Positions 50,478-62,084 are shown, counted from the first letter of the stretch. The stretch: 64,000 nucleotides of DNA from Heterohyrax brucei (GCA_028571685.1 CM053152.1:23568001-23632000), one strand, 5' to 3'. The notes: generated by a model not told the origin, from the letters alone. Numbers and translations are program-made.

Positions 50478-50955
50478 TGATGATTAAGGCTGAGTGTCAA
50501 CTTGACTGGGCCAGGATTCTCAGTGTTTGCACGTGATCACTCGCATGACAGGATCCGCAATGAGTAGCCAATCAGTTAGAAAGGTATTTCCTTCGGTGTG
50601 TGGCTTGCACCCAAATATAAGCAGACATTCTGGCTTTTGCTAGCTCTGGATTCTTCAGCTGGCTCCTCTTCATATGAATTCTGGTTCTTGGACTTGAGCT
50701 AGAAGCTTACCTGCTGAATTTGGGACTCATCTGTCTTCACAGTCTGTGAGCAAGAACTCTGCTCTCTGACATTCTGATTTTGGGTTCGCCAGCCCCTGAG
50801 GCTAAGAGAATCAGGAGAAGCCTCTATCCTGATCCACAGACTTGGAATGTTCCAGACTTTACAACCATGTGAGCCATTTCTTTGATATCTCTCTCTCTGC
50901 ATATATTTATACTCTACTGGTTTTGCTTTGCTAGACAACTCAGCCTAAGACACCA
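50478..50955 (+). mobile_element. Old LTR-like element
   Basis: TGTGATGATTAAGGCTGAGTG TCAACTTGACTGGGCCA at the left, GTGAGCCATTTCTTTGATAT and TACTGGTTTTGCTTTGCTAG at the right; the order and spacing fit a mammalian-wide LTR. Confidence 0.5.
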
Positions 50956-51059
50956 TGTTTTTCTCTAATTTTTGTAATATAATTCACTAAAACATTTATC
51001 CATCTGGAATTTTTTTGATATAAGGAATAATGTAAGGATCTATCTCCTCTTCTCCCTCC

Positions 51060-51290
51060 AAGTCCTAGGCTGTCACAGCAATACCTGGTCTTAAAATCAT
51101 CACTGATTCTTGTGTTGCCAAATCCAGCAGCAACTCTTCTGTTCTCATTTCACCTTCTCTTACTAGTATTCAACACAGTTGATTAGCTATTGTCCTCTGT
51201 AAAACATATTCTTCTTTAAGCTTCATTTTCCTGATTTTTCTCCTACCTCACTGACTAAGCAGCAACTATATCTCATCCTCTAGAAGGTGA
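51060..51290 (+). mobile_element. L2 fragment
   Basis: CTAGGCTGTCACAGCAATACC, AGTATTCAACACAGTTGATT and TTTTTCTCCTACCTCACTGAC are L2-like. Confidence 0.5.
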
Positions 51291-52150
51291 TTCGAGAAGA
51301 ATATAAAATAAACAAAATAAATTCCATCACAATAAATAACTCTGATTTCTTCTAAAATAAAGGAGGCTTTTTTATTTTTTCTGCTGTTTTGCAAACTTTA
51401 AAGTAGGTATTGAAAAGTACACACAAAAAAGCGACATCTACATATTGCACAGATTGCAAGATAACCTAGTACCTAACTTGAGGACTAAAGCTGAATATAG
51501 GAAAAGTTAGGGTAATACGAAGGATCTGACTTTGCTGATGGACCTGGCACCTTTTCCTAGCAGTCTTTTTTTTTTTTTTTTTAACTTTCCCGTCTCTTTT
51601 GCTGAGGGCTATATTGTAACTTTTAGGGATCATAGACACATTTCTGTTCATGGACCCCTTTCTCTATAAAAAATTTAAAGTTATATTTTATAACTGCTTT
51701 GCTCTATAGACAAATATAATCCAGGCTGCACTCATTCTTGTGTATTTATTATTATTATAGTCTTATTTTTCTTCTGATTTTAAAACATACAGAAATTAAA
51801 ACATTTGTGTGGGACCCTAAAAGCACTATGGGTCCCAGGCACCATTCCTATCATGCCTAATGGATGAGATGGCCCCACTTTTGCTGTTAATGACATATGT
51901 AAAGCTAGTGTGCCAGAAGCATCTGATCTCCACTAAGTTTGCAAGAGGGAAGGATAATCAAGATCAACAGCCCTAAGGCTCATTGCTATGAGGTGGCAGT
52001 GGGAATTATTGTGTTATTTTTGCAACTTTTTAAAGTCTGAAATTCTAAAATACAAACGTGAAAAATACAAAAAATAAGAAACCAGAATGATCTTGTTCCA
52101 GAGTACAACCCCTTAATCACCGTGCTATCATGCATGTCAAACTCTTATGG
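51291..52150. other. Intergenic, no gene
   Basis: AT-rich with a T18 run at 51566-51583. No named element is seen. Confidence 0.4.
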
Positions 52151-52265
52151 AATGAATTAGTGAATGGACAATAAAAGTGCAAAAGCTAGAAAATATACTC
52201 TTTTTACTTGGTTTTTAAAACACTTGTACGGGTGTTTTATTGACTATGCAAAGGCATCTGACTGT

Positions 52266-52412
52266 GTGTTGTTAGATGTCACTGAATCAGTTCTGATCAT
52301 GGCTACCCTGTACACAGCAGAACAAAGACACTGCCCATTCTGTGCCATCCTCACAATCGTTATGTTTGAGCTTATTGTTACAGCGAGTATGTCAGCTACA
52401 TCTCCCTGAGGT
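52266..52412 (-). mobile_element. RTE/SINE 3' tail, antisense, nested
   Basis: TGTTGTTAGATGTCACTGAA, GCTACCCTGTACACAGCAGA and CATCCTCACAATCGTTATGT are the inverse of the RTE 3' end that stands at 53780-53880. Confidence 0.6.
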
Positions 52413-52413
52413 T

Positions 52414-52931
52414 TGTCATGGATCTAATTATGTTCCCCCAAAATATGTATAGCAAGATGGCCAGGCCACGTTTCCCAGTACTGTGTGATTGTCCAACATT
52501 GTGTCATCTGATGTGATTTTCCTATGTGTTGTAAATTCCATGATCTCTATGCTGTTAATGAGGTGACATAGTCAGCATTATGTTAGTGATGCAGGACACA
52601 ATCTACAAGACTGGACTGTGTCTTCAGTCAATCTCCTTTTGAGATACAAAAGAGAAAAGTGAGCAGAGAGACAGAGAACTTCATACCGCCAAGAAAGCAG
52701 AGCTGGGAACAGAGCTTGTCCTTTGAACCCAGAATTCCTTCAAGGAGAAGCTCCTAGTCCACAGGACGATTGATGACAAGGGCCTTCCTCCAGAGCTGAC
52801 AGAGAAAGTCTCCTGGAGCTGACGCCCGGAATTTGTACTTCTAGCCTACTAGACTGTGAGAGAGTAAACTTCTGATTTTTAAAGCCATCTGCTTATGGTG
52901 TTTCTATCATAGCATCACTAGATAACTAAGG
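52414..52931 (+). mobile_element. MaLR-like LTR, sense, nested in RTE
   Basis: TGTCATGGATCTAATTATGT, CTTCCTCCAGAGCTGACAGA, AGACTGTGAGAGAGTAAACT, ending near AGATAACTAAG. Full length; the only sense copy here. Confidence 0.75.
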
Positions 52932-53095
52932 GAAACCCTGGTGGTGTACTGGTTAAGAGCTATGACTACTAACCAAAGAGTCAGCAGTTTGAATCCACAG
53001 GTGCTCCTTGGAAACTCTGTGGGGCAGTTCTACTCTGTCCTATAGGGTCCCTATGAGCTGGAATCCACTTGACAGCAATGGGTTAGGGTTTGTTT
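52932..53095 (+). mobile_element. AfroSINE, full length, nested in RTE
   Basis: GGAAACCCTGGTGGTGTACT to GACAGCAATGGGTTAGGG, abutting the LTR. Confidence 0.9.
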
Positions 53096-53895
53096 AACTG
53101 TGGTCATGAGGAACTTGTTCATAGATCAAGAGGCAGTTGTTCAGACAGTATTGTTTAAAGTGTGGAAATGTATGCGTCAGGGTTGTATCCTGTTACTGTA
53201 TTTATTCAGTCTGTATGCTAAGCAAATAATCAGAAAAGCTGGACTGTATGAAGAAGAATGGGGCATGAGGATTGGAGGAAGACTCATTAACCTGTTATAT
53301 GCAGATGGCACAATCTCACTTACAGAAAGTGAAGAGAACTTGAAGCACTCAGTGATGAAGGTCAAAAACCACTTTAAAGTGCCAAAGACCTCTTGAAAGT
53401 GTTGAAAAGCAAAACAGTTACTCTGAGGACTAAGGTGCACTTGACTCAAGTCATGGTATTTTCAATCACCTCATATGCATGTGGAAGCTGGACAATGCAT
53501 AAGTAAGACTGAAGAACAAATTATGGTACTGGCAAAGAATACCAAATATACCATGGACTGCCAGAAAAGCAAACAAATCTGTCTCGAAAGAAGTACAGCC
53601 AGATACTTACTAGAAACAAGGATGGCAAAACTTTGCCTCATATACTTTGGACATGTTACCAAGACGGACCAGTCCCTGGAGAAGGATATCAAACTTGGTA
53701 AGTTAGAGGATCAGTGAAAAAGAGGAAGACACTCAATGAGATAGATTGACACAGTGGCTGTAACACAGTGGCAGGCTCAGACATAGCAGTGATCGTCAGG
53801 ATGTTGTAGGACCAGGCAGAATTTCATTTTGTTGCACACAAGGTCACTATGAGTCAGAATCAACTCAATGGCACCTAAGCACAACAACAACTTTC

Positions 53896-54020
53896 CATGA
53901 CATTAATACACCACGGTGGCCATTTGGATCATTTTTAGGTTTGGCTATTACAAATAAAAATTTAAACTTCCTGTATATACTTTCTTGTTTGACATATGTA
54001 ATTCTTCTGGGTTTTTAATA
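53896..54020 (-). mobile_element. Old L1 fragment
   Basis: GGCCATTTGGATCATTTTTAGG and TTGGCTATTACAAATAAAAA resemble antisense L1M; it borders the mariner target TA. Confidence 0.45.
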
Positions 54021-54022
54021 TA

Positions 54023-55303
54023 AGGTCTGACAATTAAGTTCATGCACTTGCTATAGTGTGCTTACGCTGGCAGCACCGCACAAACAACTTGGTAAGGTTT
54101 CGTAACCTTGGTATATCAGGATTTTACAACTGTGTTTGTGTCAACCTGTGGTGAAGTCTTGATGAGTGGCATTCATTATTGCTGTTGTGTGTTTTTGTGT
54201 GCCATCCTGAGAGGGTTGGAGCTTGAATCAGAGCAACAAACAAACATTATACTCCTTGTTAAACTTGCCAAGAGTGGAAATGAAATCAGAGACATGTTAG
54301 CCCAAGTTTATTGGGATAATGCCTTGAACAAAATGGTAATGTACAAACGGGTTAAATGTTTTTCTGAGGGGAGAGAAAACATCACTGATGAAGAGAGACC
54401 AGGTCAGTCAGTAAGGAGCAGCTGAATTGTGTATCAAAAGCATCAGCTGACTGTGAGAAGCACAGTAGACCAAGTAAACACTGATAGAGAAACTGAAAAT
54501 CTTGGCTTGAGAAAGGTGTCTGCAAAAATGGTCTCAAACGAAGAAGCTCACTGATGAAAAAAAGCAAAGGAGAGTCAAAGTTTGCCAGGACCTTTTGGAG
54601 AGGCAAGACAATGTTTTGGGCTGTGTTATCACTGGTGATGCAACTGTACCAATGTGACCCTGAAACAAAGTGTCAAAGTGAGCAGTGGAAGTCAGCCAAT
54701 GCTCCATGATCGAAAATTCCGTCAGTCCAAATGAAGAGCCACAATGATGTTGCTAACATTTTTTGCTATCAGAGGGATTGTTCATTATGAATTTGTACCA
54801 ACTGGATGAACAGTTAACCAAGTTTACTATTTGGAGTGCTGAAAGCCAAGCCAAGTGCCGTCGAGTCGGAAAGGTGTGTGAAAAAGTTAGACAAAAACAA
54901 CCTGAACTTTTCACCGACAACTCATGGCTCTTGCATCACAACAATGCACCAGCTCACATGACACTGTCGTGAGGGAGTTTTTAGTCAGTAAACAAATAAC
55001 TGCACTGGAACACCCTTCCTACTCACCTGAACTGGCCCCCAGTGATATTGTTCTTTACCGAAAGATAAATGAGATATTGAAAGGAAGACATTTTGATGAC
55101 ATTCAGGACGTCAAGGGTAATACAACGACAGCTCTGATGGCCATTCCAGAAAAAGAGCTCCAAAATTGCTTGGAATGCTGGACTAGGCACTGGCATTGGT
55201 GCATAACTTCCTAAGGGAAGTGCTCCAAAGGTGACCATACTGATATTCGGCAGAGAGGTATGCAGTATTTTTTCTAGGATGAGTTCATAAAATTAACCAG
55301 GCT
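54023..55303 (+). mobile_element. Near-full-length mariner (DD34D), inactive
   Basis: The 1281-bp element is flanked by TA at 54021-54022 and 55304-55305, the mariner target duplication. Inverted repeats: AAGGTCTGACAATTAAGTTC at the left and the complement of GTTCATAAAATTAACCAGGC at the right. The N-terminal part encodes a helix-turn-helix-like segment (SGNEIRDMLAQVYWDNA, then ENITDEERPGQS), the C-terminal part LEHPSYSPELAPSDIVLY with the third catalytic Asp, then EILKGRHFDDIQD. Frameshifts and stops separate them, so no transposase of the usual 340-350 residues can be read. A 25-bp SINE tail is inserted at 54845-54872. Confidence 0.9.
54845..54872 (-). mobile_element. AfroSINE tail microinsertion in mariner
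   Basis: AAGCCAAGTGCCGTCGAGTC interrupts an otherwise contiguous mariner coding segment between GTGCTGAAA and AAGGTGTGTG. It matches only the last 20-25 bases of the SINE. Confidence 0.65.
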
Positions 55304-55305
55304 TA

Positions 55306-56615
55306 AATTATTTTTTAATTGTGATCAAGCATATAATCTGTATTTGTCTTTTAAAACTCCATACTGAAATAAGCTGAAGTTTACAGAAATCTTCATTTAA
55401 AACAGATGTCAGCTACAACTCATGATTTCAGTGTCAGTGGTTATGACCAATTCAGAAATGGAGAAGGTTGGTAGATTGATGGTAAACTGTTCCTCACCCT
55501 GGCACTTTCGTTGGTGACTAATGCAGTCATGGGTTGCGATGCCTACAATGCAGCTCTGTCGCCAGGGTTTCCCACTGGCCCTCCCTTCTCTGGAAGACTT
55601 CAGTCACACATAGTTTCCTATGCCTTGGGTGATTTTTGGTGTCTGACTCCCAGAAGTAAAATGTTCTTTTTATGGCTATTCTTTAATTCTTGAAATGGCA
55701 TTCTTTAACATGGGAAGTGGAAACAACAGTGTTTTTCTTATTAAGGATTTAGTGGGTTGAATCCTAGTGATGGTGGGAAGACACAAAAGAACCAAAAATA
55801 GAGGAAGGAATTCTTCCTGTTGACAGAAATAAGCTGACAATCCATCTAAGAACTAAAACTCTTTAACTTCCTTCAATTGTTAAAACATGACCTCGCTCAC
55901 ATTTCAAAATTAAATAAAATGGTGCTAAAAATAAGGGTAAGGGCACCGGAAAAAGATCCATGAGTGGGGACTTTCCAGACCCACTCATGCCTAAATTATT
56001 TAACTGAGGGCTAAGTATAGCCAAAGAACCTGGAGGAAAGACTTGCATTACTGGTTTACCTTCAGAGGTAGGCAGACCCTAGAGGGCTGTGATATTCTTC
56101 TTATTTTTGCCCATAGTGTATAAAGCCTGTTTTGAAGCACAAAAGAAGTACAACATGGTAGCACTTTGTTCATAGCTAGACCACAGATGGTCTACTGCAC
56201 TAATTTTTTTTGCATCTTATCAGAATGAGGTAAAATTCATTAATTTACATCAATTGAACAGCACAGATAACCATATTTTCTCTCATTTTTCCATGGAGAT
56301 AGTGAACATTTACTCGCAGGGCCACCTGCATTGCATCCTGCACATCTTCATGTTGCCTTGTCTTGGTGGCAAAGCAGAGGCAGTGGACTTTGATAGTCGT
56401 CAATGGTTTCTAGAAAGTGTTAGAAGTAGTTTCATACGTAAAATTGTAATTACCACTAGCATCATTTCAAGAAAACAGTGTATTTTAGCATTAGCATCAA
56501 ATCCTGGCCAGTCACCAACTCTCATCCTCTGTCACAGATCTGGAGTTCTTTCAAAACCAAGCAAACTCACCAAGGGTAAAATTGTGCAGCAAAAGAAATC
56601 TGGGATTTCTTAGGC
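55306..56615. other. Intergenic, no gene
   Basis: The open frame at 56254-56613 shows no domain and no known protein words. No named repeat. Confidence 0.4.
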
Positions 56616-56617
56616 TT

Positions 56618-56690
56618 TGTGTTACAGGGTTGCCGTAAGTGAGAATTGACTTAAAGGCAATGGGTTTGGTTTGTGGTTTTGTGTCATTGA
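56618..56690 (+). mobile_element. AfroSINE 3' fragment
   Basis: TGTTACAGGGTTGCCGTAAG, GAGAATTGACTTAAAGGCAA, TGGGTTTGG. Confidence 0.7.
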
Positions 56691-56699
56691 CCGCACTTC

Positions 56700-57075
56700 T
56701 TCATGAAATATGTTCCCCACTCCTCTGCTCAAAACTTCCTCCTCCCTCCACTTATCATTCCTGTCCATTTCACCTCATCTTTGCTGCCTCTTTCTTTCTC
56801 CAATGTTCCTTCCTCGGTTTACCATCTCTTTCACCAGTTCTTCTGGGGAACCTCATCTTCTCTATGACATGGACCATCACCTCTAATCAGATGACTCCCA
56901 AATTGGTAACAATAGCCTTATCCTAAGCATTAAGCTGTTATTTCCAATTGTCTCCTTGATATCTTTTAATACTTTACAGATTCTTCAAACTAAACATGCC
57001 CAAACTCCTTCTTTCTCTCCCCCAAATCTACCATTCTTCTTTATTTCCTAACAGTTATTGGCACCATCCACCATG
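56700..57075 (+). mobile_element. L2 fragment
   Basis: TCAAACTAAACATGCCCAAA, CCCCCAAATCTACCATTCTTC and GGCACCATCCACCATGTAACT are diagnostic L2 words. Confidence 0.6.
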
Positions 57076-57084
57076 TAACTCTTA

Positions 57085-58013
57085 TGGCAAAAAAGTTAGG
57101 TCTACTTATGAGGTTGGCCCTTGGCTGGCATTTGGAAACTTGGCTGGCAAACAGGTCCCTACACTGATATAAAAAATTTCCCCAAGTGATATGAGTGGCT
57201 CTTATCATAGTTGCCTAAACTGGGTACAGTACCTGTTTTCTTTCTGGAAGTTGGAAACTTCGTTGTTATGTGCTAGGCAGAGGGCACCAATGTGACCGGC
57301 TCCCAATAAAAGCCTTGGGCACCGAGTCTCTAATGAGCTTCCGTTAGGTTAAATCTTCATGTGCTATCACAACTCATTGCTGGAGAACCTTGGACATTCA
57401 CTGGGAAAGAACTCTTGGAAACTTGTACCCACTTTCCTGTGTCTTTACTCCCTTTTCCTTTTGCTAATTTTGCTTTGTAGCCTTTCACTGTAATGTCAGC
57501 TGTGAATATGACTATGTGATGAATCCTGTCACCAACGAACAGCACAGCTTACACACATAGGCACTGGTGGGATGTTTACTCACATAGGGAAGAGACTGAG
57601 CAAAGTCAGCCTTAGCAGCAGCTGCCAGTCTCCCAGGGCCAGTGAGTCATTTCCTGTGGCTGGCACAGGGCAGAAGTGCTGCACTAGGAACAGAGAAGTG
57701 GGTTTGGATAGGTGTCAGGTAATACACACCCTCAGCCAAGTAGTTCCTGAGAATACTGAGATGTGGTCAAGGGTGTGCTGATAGCCCACCTGCTCCTACA
57801 GGTGTGCCTTGGGTCAAGGTGGCCCAGTAAAAGAGAGTCGTCCCACACTTTCATCCCATGCCAGAAGCTAGGCCTGCACTCCTGGGCCTAAGCACATGAG
57901 GATCACAGGGAAAGGCAGCAGACTGCACTTGGACTGTTCCTTGCACCAGTCCTGCAATTCTTCCTAGCAAATCACCAAAACTCGAGGTGGTCATGAGGAC
58001 CCCTGACACACCT
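57085..58013 (+). mobile_element. ERV LTR, interrupted
   Basis: Left part 57085-57545 with CTCCCAATAAAAGCCTTGGG (a polyadenylation signal), TTGCTAATTTTGCTTTGTAG and CACTGTAATGTCAGCTGTGA. The right end resumes at about 57955 (TTCTTCCTAGCAAATCACCA, GAGGACCCCTGACACA). The 410 bp between, GC-richer, are an insertion or unmatched sequence. Confidence 0.6.
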
Positions 58014-58400
58014 TAGAATAATCCTTAACTCTTCCTCACCTCACCCTCTATATTTAATTAGTTATCAATCATCATTAGTTCTACCTGTAAATATTTTAGA
58101 GATATATTCTGTATTCTCCACCCTTACTACCTTCATACTGCAGTGTGACTTCGTCTGGGACCACTGTACTTCGTTTCCCGAAAGAGCAAAACCCTCAGTG
58201 TGGAGGACAGTACCGAGGCAACACTCCCAGGGCACTAGCTCTCAAAGCCAGGGCCTTCCGCTGTGAGATGGAGAAAGCAATAGGGTCTATTTCACGGGGT
58301 GGCTCTCAGGAGTAGAAGACACATGTGCGCTTTCCATCATGTACATGAAACACACAGCACAGAATAATACCTTAAATACAAGTTGCTGTTAATAATAGCA
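58014..58400 (+). mobile_element. L2 then MIR fragments
   Basis: 58020-58190 (CCTTAACTCTTCCTCACCTC, GTTCTACCTGTAAATA) is L2-like; 58250-58395 (GATGGAGAAAGCAATAGGGT, CACAGCACAGAATAATACC) is MIR-like. Confidence 0.4.
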
Positions 58401-58424
58401 ATTAATAATATTTACTGTTATTAA

Positions 58425-58592
58425 GAAACCTTGCTGGAGTGGTGGTTAATTAAGAGCTAAGGCTGCTAGCCACAAGGACAGCAGTTCAAATTCACCAGGC
58501 AATCCTTGGCAACTCTATGGGGCAGTTCTGCTCCACCCTATAGGGTCATTACGAGTTGGACTGACTGGATGGCAGTGGGTTTTGGTTTTCAT
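58425..58592 (+). mobile_element. AfroSINE, full length
   Basis: AAACCTTGCTGGAGTGGTGG to GACTGGATGGCAGTGGGTTT. Confidence 0.9.
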
Positions 58593-58599
58593 TATTAGG

Positions 58600-58800
58600 A
58601 GTCCCTGGATGGCACAAATGGGTAAGTGCTCAGCTCTCGGCTAAAAAACCAGCAGATTGAACCCACCCAGAGGCACCTTGGCAGACAGGCCTAGCAATCT
58701 GCTTCTCAAAGGTCACAGCTCTGAGAGCCCTATGGAGCAGTTCTGCTCTGCACACGAGGTTGCCGTGAGTGGGAATGAACTCAGTGGCAACCAATGACAT
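58600..58800 (+). mobile_element. AfroSINE, long second subfamily
   Basis: GGAGTCCCTGGATGGCACAA, CAGAGGCACCTTGGCAGACA, CTAGCAATCTGCTTCTCAAA, tail GGAATGAACTCAGTGGCAAC. The best copy of this subfamily in the window. Confidence 0.85.
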
Positions 58801-59485
58801 TATTATTAATCTACTGATGTTATTAGCAATCTAGAGAGCCTTCACCTGTGAAGCTCAGCCAACTCTAGCATCAGAATCACTTGGTTATGAAACTAGAACT
58901 CAGCTTCTCACCTTGCTGATCTGCAAGCCCACCTCAAAATTCAGGCATCTCTGTCTGGTTCCAAGTAGGCCTAGCATCTGGGGGTAGTCTTTTCCTCTGA
59001 CTAGGTGCCCCAGGGTGGGTGAATGATGAGATGTAGCTTTCTTGTGGCTGCAGTGGGTGGACAGAAAAGGGGAGGCAATCTGACTGCTCACCGAAGTCTC
59101 CAGAGTCCTGCTGTCACTGCTGCAGATATTTGTTTCCTAAGCAAGACATTCTGCAGTATCACCAGGTGTTTCACAAGAGAAAGCAACTGCAGAGGGCTCA
59201 AAAACCAAGTCCATCACCAGCCATAAAAAGAGAAATTCAGTGTCTTCAGTGACTATCCCAGGAATCTTGCCTGAATGAAAAAAGTCTTTTGGGTTCATTA
59301 CAAAAGTCCTCCACAGTAGACGTAACAAAATCACAGGTCCATTAATAAAGTTTACAGATCTATTGAGAATTTCAAAATACCAGTATATTTATCAGCAGGG
59401 CTGACTTACACCAAAAATTCAATGCTATTAAAAAATCACAGAGGAATAACTTCTAATTAAAAACTAATAGAAAAAAAGCAGCACA
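58801..59485. other. Intergenic between repeats and ANKRD29 end
   Basis: No gene or named repeat is seen. Confidence 0.4.
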
Positions 59486-59486
59486 A

Positions 59487-61802
59487 ATTATGTACTATGT
59501 TAACTTTATTTTGGGTTACAGCATGGAATATATCATCAAAAAATGAAGTGATGAAAACCTTTTGTAGTTCAATTAAAGATGATTTGCATAGGAACTGTTA
59601 ACTGTAAATCTTAAGATGCAGAGCTAACAGAATGGTGAATTAGATTGTAACATAAGAATCATTACCTATGTACAAATGAAAATGCAATTTAAACTTTAAA
59701 CAACAGGTCTTTTGTTCAATCTTTGGTGGATGATTAATATAATCATCTTCCCTGCTATGGATAATAGCCTCATCTCATCTAGATTAAATGTGATTTAAGC
59801 CAGGCACCTCTTATCTATGGTAAGAGGTCTTTCACTAAATATTGTTAAAGCTACTGTATTCATTTTTGTGGGCCTAAAATTGTCTGAGAACATTATCCAC
59901 CTAAAACAATCTACGGACTAGGCCAAGGACAATATGTTTTATGGAAAGCATTCGATTGTGACTCATCCTTTTGTCTTGTGGCAGTCTGTTATCTTTACCC
60001 ATTGCACTGTTCTGATTTTTATCAGAGATGAGCAACTATTTTTGGTATAAAGGCCAACTAAGAGAAAAAAAATAAAACATTTCAGGTCATATTATTTTCC
60101 TCTTCAAATGAATACAGCCTTATGAATTCACTTAGGGGGAGGAGGAATAAGTTTTTATATACTTTTGTTAAGGACAAGTATGTTGATGAGGAATTTGGTA
60201 CTGTTTTCAGCTACCAAAATATTTCTATCTGGGTGTGTTAGCAACACAGAATTACTAATTGTTTACCTTGAAATTAGATTGCAGGCTCTTTGCATAGCTA
60301 GTCAGACTACAGGCACCTTTGGGGCTATGACTTACTTTTTATTGATTTATATGGTACACTAATAGAATTACTGGGCAAAACAGGCTTTGTTGTGATATTG
60401 ATCAAAATAGACTGATTTCTGTTTGAGCATAATATTTTAAGAGAATACTTTCTAATCTCAAAAATTATACTCTCATTTACTAACTTAAAGATAATGCTTT
60501 CAGAGCAAATGCAAATTGGTTAAAAAAAATCTGATATTACATTTCCTTCTATCTTAACATGTCTTTAAATAGATCATTGGCTGAAAACCAGAGCAGAACA
60601 TGAACAGGAAAACTGATGACTTGTTTAACAACAAAAACACCACCAGTGTTTGCTAGGGTAGGTTACAGAAAGGTTTCACTGGTGTGTGTGCAGTTAGGCA
60701 CTGATTCAGGCATTTAGACACCATTGATTTTAAAGTGCATTGAATATAAATTTTGACCACCACAAAAGAATAATTCAATAAAGTCCAGGTATCTTTCTTA
60801 GAATCAATCAATCCAGAAGCATTCATAGATGGACACTTACTAACTGCTAGGTAACAGGCTTCGACTACCTAGACTCCTGAAATAAAAATAACACACTGTA
60901 CTTGCATATATCACATTTTAGCCATGGACCTGAAGGTCACTGCATCAGGCAATGTGGTGCGGAAGTTTAAGATTCCTCAGCATACTAAGTCTACTTACTT
61001 ATGGTGTGGAAAATAGAATCCCAGAGAGCAGGATCCAAAATAAAAGCTCAAAAAGACAAGTCTAAATTTCTTGTGGTTTATAATTTTCTGAATCTCTAAA
61101 TCTGCGACTTGTGTCCTACGATGCTGACTCTGAATAAAAATAACTTTTCAAGTGTCAGGAATAAGATGAGGATCAAGTAACAAATGCACAACTTAAATCT
61201 TTTTTAAGGTTTGAGAGACCATCTTTCAATAGCACATGGATGAATGCTGGAAGTGGCTTTTTACCAATGTATGTTTGCGTATCAATCCATAATACTTATA
61301 GCTATGATCTTTTGGTAGAAGAAAATATTTTACACTGGAATGACATAAATAATATGATGAATCTATATATCTTTGTACATCTAATTTAACACAAAAGGAA
61401 AAGTACATCAATTTCTGTACTGAAGGCCAGACTTTCAGTTTTTATAAGAACAAAGCTTCCTATCTCCTGGCATAGTTCTGAAAGCTTTGTCCGTCTTAGA
61501 GCTTAACTGAGAGATCCAAATCATCATGATTAAAATAAGTTTCTGTGAGATCCATGAGCATACCAGGTCCCAGTGGAGTTGCGTTACAGGCCAGTGTGAA
61601 AAGCTCACAGCAGAGTGAGGGAAAGGGGTCCACAGCTGTCTTGTCCTCGACTCAACGCGCAAAACAGAGCTCTGTCAGGGCCCACGAGTGGGCATTCTGG
61701 ACATTTTCTTTCTTAAAAGAATTTCTCACAGTATTTGAAAATCAATGTCTTTTTAGACAATGTGGTTAAAGGTTCTGTCTTTCCATTATATATGGAACTA
61801 AC
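59487..61802 (-). other. ANKRD29: Probable ANKRD29 3' UTR
   Basis: About 2.3 kb of AT-rich sequence follow the ANKRD29 stop and carry none of the repeats that fill the rest of the window, which suggests a constrained or exonic stretch. On the minus strand an AATAAA (plus-strand tttatt at 59505-59510) is followed within about 30 bases by a T-rich run (59471-59477 on the plus strand is all A), the usual layout of a cleavage site. A second AATAAA lies at 60338-60343 and could serve a shorter form. The end point is inferred. Confidence 0.5.
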
Positions 61803-61886
61803 TTAGCTCTTCTTGTGAGCTTCTTTACTTCGGAGGAGACGTAATATACGTTCATTTGTGGTTAGTTCTGCTGGAAGTTCGTTGGC
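61803..61886 (-). CDS. ANKRD29: ANKRD29, last coding exon (C-terminus)
   Basis: Twenty-seven codons and a TAA stop follow a strong acceptor (a T-rich tract ending TTTCAG). The peptide begins ANELPAELTTNERILRLLRS and ends KEAHKKS. I recognise this as the C-terminal tail of ankyrin repeat domain protein 29, a roughly 300-residue protein made almost entirely of ankyrin repeats with no well-established function. The tail lies after the last repeat. Order and orientation (ANKRD29 3' end facing the NPC1 promoter, both on the minus strand) match the human chromosome 18 neighbourhood. No other ANKRD29 exon is seen up to base 64000. The identification rests on a short peptide recalled from memory, so synteny carries part of the weight. 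Confidence 0.72.
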   Translation of the reverse strand, partial: ANELPAELTTNERILRLLRSKEAHKKS

Positions 61887-62084
61887 CTGAAAAAAAGAAA
61901 AGACAGAAATATAGGAAAATTCTTGCAGTGGGGATGATTTTAGGGACTCTAAAGAAGGCATCAAACTTTCACCTCCACTGATCAAATCCCTGACCCTGGA
62001 TGTACTTTTCTGTGCCTTAAGTCACACAGAAGTATAAATACCACCTGTTATTTTCTTATCTCATTGTTAGTATTACGGTTCAAA

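Larger units (their letters stand above)
52180..53895 (+). mobile_element. RTE (BovB-like) LINE, reverse transcriptase to 3' end, split by insertions
   Basis: At 52215-52262 it encodes GCFIDYAKASDC, an RT motif A (F-x-D-Y-x-K-A-x-D) with its catalytic Asp. After an 830-bp block of insertions it resumes at 53096 and encodes RQGCILLLYLFSLYAKQII, then LLYADG, where the family has YADD: the second catalytic Asp is replaced. The 3' part (53400-53895) is full of stops and ends in a SINE-like tail CAGAATCAACTCAATGGCAC. The element is dead. Confidence 0.85.

Noticed and set aside
53100-53396. Host gene with reverse-transcriptase domain
   Set aside because: It is the middle of an RTE LINE with a damaged YADD motif and stops on both sides.
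54924-55214. Domesticated mariner transposase
   Set aside because: Only the C-terminal third is open; the rest has frameshifts and stops, and the element has intact borders, so it is a dead transposon.
56254-56613. 119-codon plus-strand frame in intergenic DNA
   Set aside because: No domain or conserved wording; the length is plausible by chance in 64 kb.
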